6,057 nt of DNA. It comes from Alphaproteobacteria bacterium. Its GTDB lineage: Bacteria > Pseudomonadota > Alphaproteobacteria > Rhodobacterales > Rhodobacteraceae. The notes under the pieces were generated by a model. The model was not told where the DNA came from and did not search any database. It was given only the letters and a program-made list of their open reading frames with translations. The stretch spans positions 1-6,057 of the forward strand of contig JAUHWJ010000137.1 of the NCBI GenBank assembly GCA_030424705.1, written 5' to 3'. Positions within the stretch are counted from its first letter, which is position 1. Each line of letters starts with the position of its first letter. Position numbers and translations under genes: made by a program. Positions 1 through 5,249 of the stretch are shown piece by piece.

Positions 1-1261
1 GCACATGACGGCGCGCCATCGGGTCGTCGCTCTCCCAGCGCCGGGCGGAGCCGTCGGTCGGGTTGTTCTCCACGTCGTCGCGGTAGACGTCCTCGACCCA
101 TTCGGCGAGGTTGCCCGCCATGTCGTGGAGGCCGAACGGATTGGGCGGGAAACGGCCGACCGGGGCGACCCCCTCCCATTCGTCGGCGCCTTCGGCATGG
201 CCGATGCAGCAGATCTCCCGCCCGAGATTGGCGCGGTCGTAATCCCACCGCTCGCCCCAGTAATAGGGCGTCGCGGTTCCCCCGCGGGCGGCGTATTCCC
301 ATTCGGCCTCGGTTGGCAGGCGATAGGGCTCGCCCGGGACCTGCGCGTTCACCCAGGCGACGAAGGCCTGCGCGTCCTCCCATGAGGGGCCGGCGGCGGG
401 CATCCCGTCCTTCGGCAGGCCATCGTCGCGCAGCGGCTCGCAGGCCCCCGCTTCGGCGCAGGCGGCGTAGGCCTCCCATGTCGTCTCTGTCTTCGCGAGG
501 GCGAAGCGGGGGACCGTCACCTGCCGCTGCGGCCCCTCCTGGTCGAGCCGGTCCGGCTCGGTCTCCGGCGAGCCCATCAGGAAGCTCCCGGCGGGAATCG
601 CCACCATCTCGGGGCAGTCGTGGCACTCCTGGAAGCTGGCGAGGTCTGGCGTTCCCGAAGGGTCGGCGGGGCGGTTCAACCGTTCGAAGGCGAGGGCGGC
701 GCAGCCGGCGAAGACGAGTGCGGCGAGAGCAAGGAGCGCGGGGCGGCGGAGGCTCCGCCGCGGCTTCGGCGGCGCGGCGCGCGCGGCGGCTCCGGCGCCG
801 AGCGCGTCTCGGATCGCCTCGATCAGCTTGCCGACCTCCTGACGATAGCCCTCATGGGTCAGCCGCGCGAAATGCCGGCGGGCGAGCAGCTTCAGATCGT
901 CCGGCAGGTCCGCAGGCGCGGGCGGCTTCGCGCCGTCGAGGAGGACGGGAATCACCACCGTGTCGGGCTTGACCAGCGCCGAGGCGATCTCGATCCGGAC
1001 GAAGTCCTGCTTCTCCTCGATCCGCCGCGCACCGGTGTCCGACTGCAGCGAGAGCCATTCCGGGCCGATCAGCGCAAGGAACACGTCGCAGGCGCCAACC
1101 TGCCGCTCCAGCACCTCGACGAAATCCTGCCCCGGCGCGATCTGCTCCACATCCATGAAGATGCGTTCGGCCGGGAACGCGGCCGATAGCGCGTCGTAAA
1201 GCCGGGCCGCGGCCCACTGGCTGTCCGCCCGCCGGTAGGAGATGAAGATCTTGCCGGGCAT
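1..1261 (-). CDS. TIR domain - transmembrane - FGE/SUMF1-domain protein (partial, C-terminus beyond window)
   Basis: 420 codons are visible, open from ATG at 1261 to the left edge. Residues 1-150 form a TIR_2-type domain: it opens with IFISYRRADS (5-14), followed by FMDVEQIAPGQDF (35-47), CDVFLALIGPEW (58-69) and DFVRIEIASAL (86-96). Glu91 is the likely equivalent of the catalytic glutamate of NAD-cleaving TIR domains. A basic, proline-rich linker (about 161-173) precedes one membrane span (about 174-192), so the TIR domain should be cytosolic and the rest periplasmic. From about 211 an FGE-sulfatase/SUMF1-like fold begins: MVAIPAGSFLMGSPE (219-233), YRLPTEAEWEYAARGG (313-328) and NPFGLHDMAGNLAEW (374-388). 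The usual RGGSW segment and C-terminal core, where an FGE's catalytic cysteines would lie, fall past the edge, so enzyme activity cannot be judged; many such domains are non-catalytic binding folds. A Shine-Dalgarno-like GGAGAGG (1270-1276) lies 8 nt before the ATG. The gene lies 114 bp downstream of the hydrolase on the same strand. Domain calls are firm; function is unknown. Confidence 0.9.
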   Translation of the reverse strand, partial: MPGKIFISYRRADSQWAAARLYDALSAAFPAERIFMDVEQIAPGQDFVEVLERQVGACDVFLALIGPEWLSLQSDTGARRIEEKQDFVRIEIASALVKPDTVVIPVLLDGAKPPAPADLPDDLKLLARRHFARLTHEGYRQEVGKLIEAIRDALGAGAAARAAPPKPRRSLRRPALLALAALVFAGCAALAFERLNRPADPSGTPDLASFQECHDCPEMVAIPAGSFLMGSPETEPDRLDQEGPQRQVTVPRFALAKTETTWEAYAACAEAGACEPLRDDGLPKDGMPAAGPSWEDAQAFVAWVNAQVPGEPYRLPTEAEWEYAARGGTATPYYWGERWDYDRANLGREICCIGHAEGADEWEGVAPVGRFPPNPFGLHDMAGNLAEWVEDVYRDDVENNPTDGSARRWESDDPMARRHV

Positions 1262-1278
1262 GCGCCTTTCCTCTCCGG

Positions 1279-1330
1279 CCGTGATCCTAGCGCGCTTGCG
1301 GCGCCCTGTCTCGCCCGCTTCGGATCACGG
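1279..1330. repeat. 9-bp inverted repeat upstream of the TIR-FGE gene
   Basis: The arms CCGTGATCC (1279-1287) and GGATCACGG (1322-1330) are exact reverse complements separated by 34 bp. The left arm ends 2 bp from the Shine-Dalgarno sequence of the TIR-FGE gene. It could be an operator for a dimeric regulator or form a stem in the mRNA leader. The arms are seen directly; any role is inference. Confidence 0.45.
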
Positions 1331-1363
1331 GGCATGCGCCCTCGGCCCGCGCCGTTCGCCAGG

Positions 1364-1375
1364 CCGCTTTCGCGG
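1364..1375 (-). other. Short GAAA-tetraloop hairpin just after the hydrolase stop
   Basis: On the minus-strand transcript, CCGC-GAAA-GCGG follows the hydrolase TGA directly. It is a 4-bp GC stem closed by a GNRA tetraloop. No U-run follows, so it is not a convincing intrinsic terminator. It may stabilise the 3' end of the operon mRNA or be chance in GC-rich DNA. Confidence 0.3.
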
Positions 1376-2146
1376 TCACGGCTCCCGGCGAAGGAAGTCC
1401 GCGAGAATGGCGTGGAAGAGGCCCGGCTTCTCGACATGCGCTGCATGCGAGACGCCCGGGATGACGGCGAGCCGCGCATCGGGCAGCCCCCTCCACAACG
1501 CCTCGACCTGCGGCCAGCGATAGGAGCGGTCGCCGTCGCCCCAGATGACGAGCGCAGGCATCGTCAGGCGACCGAGGGCGCCGCGGCCGTCCCAGCCCTG
1601 CATAGCGTCGAGGCCGGCGAGCGCCGCCGCCTCGCTCGCGCGGGAGCCGATGCGGATGAGCATGTCGAGGCCTCTCGGCTCGCGGCCGCTGGAAAACCAG
1701 GTCGCCCCGATGCGCCGGATGGTCCGGGCGACGCCATCCGCCTTCAGCCGCTCGCGGGAGACGTCGATGGGCTCGAACCGGTCGGGCATCAGGCCGAGCG
1801 GGCCGGTGCCGTAGAGAACGAGGCGCTCCACCCGCTCCGGGCGGGCGGCGGCGGCCTCCTGCGCGATCATCCCGCCCATCGAATGCCCGAGCAGGGTGAA
1901 CCGGTCGACGCCGAGATCGTCGAGCAGGCGCGTCACCGCCGCGGCCAGCCCCGCAATCGTGCCGCAAGCCGCCCGGTCCGCCGCTTCGCCGAAGCCCGGC
2001 AAGTCGGGCGCGATCACGTCGAAACGGTCGGAGAATCGGTCGATCTCCGCAGTCCATTGTTCGGAGCCGCCGAGATAGCCGTGAACCAGAACGAGCACGG
2101 GGCCGGCGCCCGCGCGGCGATGAGGAAGCGTTTGCACTCTCGTCAC
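1376..2146 (-). CDS. Alpha/beta hydrolase fold protein, coupled to the TRAP transporter genes
   Basis: This is a 256-residue protein of normal length for the family, with all expected alpha/beta hydrolase landmarks. They are the oxyanion-hole segment HGYLGG (22-27), APDLPGFG (46-53), the nucleophile elbow GHSMGG (87-92) with Ser89, WGDGD (202-206) with Asp206 as the likely acid, and GVSHAAHVEKP (231-241) with His234 as the likely base. No signal peptide is seen, so it should be cytoplasmic. The start is taken as GTG at 2146, which overlaps the dctM-type stop as GTGA, an arrangement typical of translational coupling; no strong separate Shine-Dalgarno is visible, and a GTG three codons later is possible. 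The sequence resembles enol-lactonase and ring-cleavage-product hydrolases in general form, but the cap region (about 120-185) does not identify a substrate. Gene order suggests it acts on the imported solute or a metabolite of it; this is inference. Confidence 0.9.
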   Translation of the reverse strand: MTRVQTLPHRRAGAGPVLVLVHGYLGGSEQWTAEIDRFSDRFDVIAPDLPGFGEAADRAACGTIAGLAAAVTRLLDDLGVDRFTLLGHSMGGMIAQEAAAARPERVERLVLYGTGPLGLMPDRFEPIDVSRERLKADGVARTIRRIGATWFSSGREPRGLDMLIRIGSRASEAAALAGLDAMQGWDGRGALGRLTMPALVIWGDGDRSYRWPQVEALWRGLPDARLAVIPGVSHAAHVEKPGLFHAILADFLRREP

Positions 2147-3444
2147 CCCATCTGCGCCGGCAGCCAGAGCGCGATCTGCGGCGCAGCGATCAGCAGCGCG
2201 ATGAGGACGACCATCGCCCCAATGAAAGGAAGGCAGCCGATGATGACGTCCCCGATCGTCACCTGGTCCCGGCTGATCGCCTGTATCACGTAGAGATTGA
2301 GCCCCACAGGCGGGGTCAGCACCGCGATCTCCATGGTGATGGTGTAGACGACGCCGAACCAGATCAGGTCGAACCCCGCCGCGTCCATCAGCGGATAGAT
2401 GGTGGGCAGGGTGATGAAGGTCATCGAAACCGGCTCTAGGAACATGCCGAGCACGATGTAGAAGACGAGCACGATGAGCAGCACCGTGGTCGAGGAGAGT
2501 TCGAAGGAGAGAAAGAGCTCCGTGAACTGCTGCGGCACCCGGTAATAGGTCAGCACGAAGCCGAAGAGGACGCCGGCGGAGAGCAGAAGGCCGAGATAGC
2601 CCATGGTCCGCATCGTCGCGAAGATGGCGTCCTTGAACCCCCGCCAGGTCAGTCCTCCGACGCCGAAGGCGAGGATCACCGTCAGAAGCGCGGCGACCGC
2701 GGCGGCCTCCGTCGGCGTCGCGATGCCGGCGTAGATCGCGACGGTGATGACGAGGCCGATGAGGGCGACGGGGCCGACCGTATAGAGGATCATGAGCGGC
2801 GCCATGCGCGCCGCGCTTTCCCGCTCCGGTATGTCCTGCGGCCTGACGAGGCCCCAGACAAAGACGATCACCACGAAGAGGGAAACGAGGATCACGCCCG
2901 GGATGACGCCCGCGATGAAGAGGTCGCCGATGCTCTGGTCCGTCACGATGCCGTAGAAAAGCAGGATCAGGCTGGGCGGGATCAGGACGGACAGCGTCCC
3001 ACCCGCGGCGAGGACGCCGCTGGAGAGGCGCGCGCCATAGCCGAGCTTCAGCATCTCGGGCAGCGCCACGCCGCCGATGGTGAGCGCGCCAACCATGGAT
3101 GAGCCGCAGACGGCGCCGAATCCGGCGCTGGCGCCGATGGAGCCGTAGGCCGCCGAGCCCTTGATCCGGACGCCCTGGTGCAGGAACTGGTAGAGGTTAG
3201 GCCCGATGTTCGATTTGCCGATCAGCTCCCCTAGCAACACGAAAAGCGGAACGGCCAGAAGGATATAGTCGATCCACACCCCCCAGAGCTTCAGCTCCGA
3301 GGAGACGACGGAGGTGTTGAAACCCTGGATGTCCCAAAGGAACGGCAAGGACGCTGCGGCGAGGGCGAAGGGGATCGGAAGGCCGATGGTGATGAAGAGC
3401 ATCAGGAGGCCGAAGAGCCCCAACCCTACGAAATACCATTCCAT
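2143..3444 (-). CDS. dctM: TRAP transporter large permease subunit (DctM family)
   Basis: This is a 433-residue, highly hydrophobic inner-membrane protein, within the usual DctM length of about 425-435. It forms the transport channel that uses the sodium or proton gradient to import solute delivered by the periplasmic binding protein. Family signatures are present in order: AGFGAVCGSSMVGA (107-120), GGVALPEMLKLGYG (124-137), GGTLSVLIPPSLILLFYG (148-165), SIGDLFIAGVIPG (171-183), GIATPTEAAAVAALL (240-254), and LTPPVGLNLYV (376-386) near the end. Many membrane spans are predicted along its length. The ATG at 3444 is preceded by GAGGGGG (3450-3456) with a 5-nt spacer; that site overlaps the stop codon of the dctQ-type gene, 10 bp upstream. 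It overlaps the hydrolase start by 4 bp. The symbol names the family; the substrate need not be a C4-dicarboxylate. Confidence 0.96.
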   Translation of the reverse strand: MEWYFVGLGLFGLLMLFITIGLPIPFALAAASLPFLWDIQGFNTSVVSSELKLWGVWIDYILLAVPLFVLLGELIGKSNIGPNLYQFLHQGVRIKGSAAYGSIGASAGFGAVCGSSMVGALTIGGVALPEMLKLGYGARLSSGVLAAGGTLSVLIPPSLILLFYGIVTDQSIGDLFIAGVIPGVILVSLFVVIVFVWGLVRPQDIPERESAARMAPLMILYTVGPVALIGLVITVAIYAGIATPTEAAAVAALLTVILAFGVGGLTWRGFKDAIFATMRTMGYLGLLLSAGVLFGFVLTYYRVPQQFTELFLSFELSSTTVLLIVLVFYIVLGMFLEPVSMTFITLPTIYPLMDAAGFDLIWFGVVYTITMEIAVLTPPVGLNLYVIQAISRDQVTIGDVIIGCLPFIGAMVVLIALLIAAPQIALWLPAQMG

Positions 3445-3454
3445 GACGTCCCCC

Positions 3455-3952
3455 TCAGATCGCGGGCGTTCTGATCAGGCGGATCAGGCGCAGAAGGGTG
3501 AAGAGCGTGAAGACGACGAGCGCGAGGGCTCCTGGCCCCCAGAACAGGTAGCGAGGCCAGTGAAGGATTTCGGAGGCCACGCCGGAGTTGAAGGCGCGGT
3601 TCGTGGCGCTGATCCCGGCATAGGCGAAGAAGCCGCCGACGCCGAGCATCAGGAGGTGGTTGATGACGTCGAAGACCTTGCGCGCGCCGGGGCCGAGCCT
3701 GTCCACGACCATCGTGACCTTGGGGAACGCATCCTCGCGCAGCGCGAAGGCGAGGCCGGCGAAGGCGACGGGAAAGAGGAGGAGCGCGGTCGCCTCGGTC
3801 ACCATCCGGTCGGGCCGGCCGAGCCCGTAACGAACGAAGACCCCGTAGGAGATCCAGAGCATCTGGATCAGGATGATGACCGCGCCGAACCCGGCGAGCC
3901 AGACCACGACCCGGTCCGCGGCCGCGATCCAGCGATCAAGCTGCGTTTTCAT
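3455..3952 (-). CDS. dctQ: TRAP transporter small permease subunit (DctQ family)
   Basis: This is a 165-residue membrane protein of the size expected for DctQ, the small integral subunit that pairs with the large permease. Four membrane spans are visible at about 14-38, 50-70, 94-114 and 133-156. The segment RYGLGRPDRMVTEATALLLF (41-60) with Glu53, and LREDAFPKVTMVVDRLGP (71-88), match the conserved middle of the family; where many relatives have a histidine after the acidic/glycine turn, this one has Phe76. The start ATG at 3952 was chosen because GGGGTG lies about 7 nt upstream and the family N-terminus begins here; the frame stays open a further 51 codons, but those codons are Pro/Arg-rich and overlap the hairpin and the end of the dctP-type gene. 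It lies 10 bp before the dctM-type gene. The symbol names the family only. Confidence 0.93.
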   Translation of the reverse strand: MKTQLDRWIAAADRVVVWLAGFGAVIILIQMLWISYGVFVRYGLGRPDRMVTEATALLLFPVAFAGLAFALREDAFPKVTMVVDRLGPGARKVFDVINHLLMLGVGGFFAYAGISATNRAFNSGVASEILHWPRYLFWGPGALALVVFTLFTLLRLIRLIRTPAI

Positions 3953-3978
3953 GGCGTTGCACCCCGCGGCGGGTTGAG

Positions 3979-4010
3979 GGGGCGGCCCGGGCCGGTCGCC
4001 GGGCCGCCCC
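3979..4010 (-). promoter_or_regulatory. Strong intercistronic hairpin between the binding-protein and permease genes
   Basis: Perfect 12-bp arms (3979-3990 and 3999-4010), all G/C, are separated by an 8-nt loop, within the 68-bp gap between the dctP-type stop and the dctQ-type start. No T-run follows on the minus strand, so it is unlikely to be a full intrinsic terminator. Stem-loops in this position are known from binding-protein transporter operons, where they protect the upstream message or attenuate readthrough so that the binding protein is made in excess over the membrane subunits. That role here is inferred from position and structure. Confidence 0.75.
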
Positions 4011-4020
4011 TGCGGCGGCG

Positions 4021-5007
4021 TCAGGAGGGCGCGTGGTTCGCCAGAAGGCCTCGGATCTTGTCCGCGAGATCGGCCCCGCAGGCTTCGTTCACAGTCGCGT
4101 CCCACTTGTCCTTCACGCTTTCGATCAGCGCCATGCTGGTTTCGACGGGGAGCGTGGTTTCCGTGCCGCCTGCGGCGATCGCGGCGGCGATCTGCTCGTC
4201 CACCCAGCCCTCATAGCGCGGCTGGAGCCAGGCCTCGGTCTCCGCCGCGGCCGCGGTCATCGCCGCCTGCTCCTCGGGCGTCAGGCTCTCGAACTTGTCC
4301 TTGTTCATCATGTAGATGATGTTGCCGTAGAAGAGGTTGGCGTTGACCATGTGGGGCATCACGTCCCACAGCTTCCAGGAGGAATAGGTCGCGACGCCCA
4401 TGTTGATGCCGTCCACCACCCCGCGCTCGGCGGACTGGAAGACTTCCTTCGGCGCCACGAAGACGGGCTCGCCGCCCCAGCTCTCGATCATCATCGAGAC
4501 GAGCGGGCCGATGGAGCGGACGAGCTTGCCGTCGAGCTTGCCGATCTCGACGCTCGGCTCCTCGAACCACCATTCCTGATCGTAGGAATAGTTCGAGTTG
4601 ATCAGCGGCACGAGCCCGGCCTTCGCCGCCTCGTCGCGGATCAGCGCCGCATAGTCCGCGTCGAGCTTCGGCTGGTCGGAGAGGTCGACGAGCGCCGGAT
4701 AGAGCGACGTGACGGCGTAGCAGGGCAGCCGGTTGTCGGCGTTGATCCAGCTGATGTCGGAGACGCCGCCCTGCAGCGCGTCGACGCCCTCGGACCAGCC
4801 GTGCAGCGTGGAGGAGGGGAAGATCTCGACCTTCACGCTCCCGCCGGTCTTTTCGGCCACGAGCTTCGCGAAGTGAGCGAAGCCTTCGTGGCGGATGTCC
4901 GCTTCGTTGACATAGGTGGACAGGCGAATCGTGGTTTCCGCCTGGGCGGCCAGGGCCGCGGCCGAAAGCGCTGCTGCTGCTGCTGCGATCTTGATCGGAT
5001 GTGGCAT
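4021..5007 (-). CDS. dctP: TRAP transporter periplasmic solute-binding protein (DctP family)
   Basis: This 328-residue precursor is of normal DctP length. Residues 1-23 form a signal peptide with Lys6, an alanine-rich core and the cleavage site AQA|ET, so the mature protein is periplasmic. It should capture the solute and hand it to the permease pair encoded next. Family features include HFAKLVAEKTGGSVKVEIFP (45-64), GKLDGKLVRSIG (156-167) with Arg164 as the likely equivalent of the conserved arginine that binds the ligand carboxylate, and APKEVFQSAERGVVDG (185-200). The aromatic, acidic stretch YSYDQEWWFEEP (140-151) is less typical. The mature protein has just two cysteines (96 and 310), which could form a disulfide. 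The start at 5007 is supported by the signal peptide and an AGGGAG site 6 nt upstream; an ATG at 5166 in the same frame would bury the signal peptide behind 53 arginine-rich residues. The substrate is unknown, probably a carboxylate. Confidence 0.95.
   Translation of the reverse strand: MPHPIKIAAAAAALSAAALAAQAETTIRLSTYVNEADIRHEGFAHFAKLVAEKTGGSVKVEIFPSSTLHGWSEGVDALQGGVSDISWINADNRLPCYAVTSLYPALVDLSDQPKLDADYAALIRDEAAKAGLVPLINSNYSYDQEWWFEEPSVEIGKLDGKLVRSIGPLVSMMIESWGGEPVFVAPKEVFQSAERGVVDGINMGVATYSSWKLWDVMPHMVNANLFYGNIIYMMNKDKFESLTPEEQAAMTAAAAETEAWLQPRYEGWVDEQIAAAIAAGGTETTLPVETSMALIESVKDKWDATVNEACGADLADKIRGLLANHAPS
4970..4986. repeat. Trinucleotide run (five GCT units) in the dctP-type signal peptide
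   Basis: Five GCT units plus GC read on the coding strand as five consecutive GCA alanine codons (residues 8-12) in the hydrophobic core of the signal peptide. GCA is an unusual alanine codon choice in DNA this rich in GC. Slippage here would change the core length by whole residues without breaking the frame. Confidence 0.6.
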
Positions 5008-5013
5008 GCGAGT

Positions 5014-5019
5014 CTCCCT
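5014..5019 (-). promoter_or_regulatory. Ribosome binding site of the dctP-type gene
   Basis: AGGGAG on the minus strand lies 6 nt before ATG 5007. It decides this start over the in-frame upstream ATG at 5166. Confidence 0.75.
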
Positions 5020-5186
5020 GTTTGCGCCGGGGCGGCTCCGTCCATATGCGACCGCGCGGCCCCGGATTGAGCGCGGATTAGGCGGAAGCCGGCGGCTGCT
5101 CGGAAATTGCCCTCGCCCTCGCCAGCCCTTCCGGAACGCTAGGTCAGCCTTGCTGCGCCCGGCCAATCGAAAGCCGCGATAGTCTC

Positions 5187-5201
5187 ATGCGAATATTGCA
5201 T
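5187..5201. promoter_or_regulatory. Candidate LysR-type operator dyad (T-N11-A)
   Basis: ATGCGAATATTGCAT has 4-bp inverted arms (ATGC, GCAT) around 7 bases and includes the T-N11-A spacing typical of LysR-family sites (T5188, A5200). It overlaps the candidate -10 of the TRAP operon promoter and the -35 of the regulator promoter, so a bound regulator could affect both. Binding by the adjacent regulator is inferred from position. Confidence 0.5.
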
Positions 5202-5217
5202 AAATTAATTCTTTCAA
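5190..5217 (-). promoter_or_regulatory. Candidate promoter for the TRAP operon
   Basis: On the minus strand, TTGAAA (5217-5212) and TATTCG (5195-5190) are separated by 16 bp. The -35 is good and the -10 is weak, which would suit an activator-dependent promoter. The match is by eye only. Confidence 0.35.
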
Positions 5218-5223
5218 TACGAT
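5196..5223 (+). promoter_or_regulatory. Candidate promoter for the LysR-type regulator gene
   Basis: TTGCAT (5196-5201) and TACGAT (5218-5223) are separated by 16 bp on the plus strand. Transcription would start near 5230, just ahead of the ribosome binding site. Both hexamers are imperfect. The site overlaps the opposed TRAP promoter almost completely. Confidence 0.35.
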
Positions 5224-5237
5224 GACACTCGCGCGTT

Positions 5238-5243
5238 GAGGAG
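5238..5243 (+). promoter_or_regulatory. Ribosome binding site of the LysR-type regulator
   Basis: GAGGAG lies 6 nt before ATG 5250, a strong match that fixes this start. Confidence 0.75.
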
Positions 5244-5249
5244 CCCGGC

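Larger units (their letters stand above)
5008..5249. promoter_or_regulatory. Divergent intergenic control region between the TRAP operon and the LysR-type regulator
   Basis: This 242-bp gap separates two diverging genes. The part next to the TRAP operon (about 5008-5178) is GC-rich with no convincing gene; it would be a leader of roughly 170 nt if transcription starts in the AT island. The island at about 5186-5225 is only some 28% GC (11 G/C in 40), in sharp contrast to the surroundings. It probably holds both promoters and the regulator's binding site, listed separately. Confidence 0.7.

Noticed and set aside
679..724. Lipobox-like FAGC (residues 184-187) in the TIR-FGE protein
   Set aside because: It lies inside an internal membrane span after a complete cytosolic domain, not at an N-terminus, so lipoprotein processing is not expected.
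313..972. Plus-strand open frame rich in Arg, Pro and Ser
   Set aside because: It is antisense to the TIR-FGE gene, and its composition is typical of noncoding frames in GC-rich DNA.
1334..2293. Plus-strand open frame opposite the hydrolase gene (319 codons)
   Set aside because: It runs across two real minus-strand genes, and its Arg/Ala/Pro-rich translation has no recognisable motif.
3979..4010. Intrinsic terminator between the dctP-type and dctQ-type genes
   Set aside because: The stem is strong, but no T-run follows on the transcribed strand and the downstream genes are needed for the same transporter.
4033..5070. Long plus-strand open frame opposite the dctP-type gene (345 codons)
   Set aside because: It mirrors a clearly functional gene, its translation is low-complexity (His/Asp/Val/Arg-rich) with no domain, and long antisense frames are expected in GC-rich DNA.
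5008..5166. N-terminal extension of the dctP-type protein from ATG 5166
   Set aside because: The extension is arginine-rich, would bury a clear signal peptide, and the ATG at 5007 has a good ribosome binding site.
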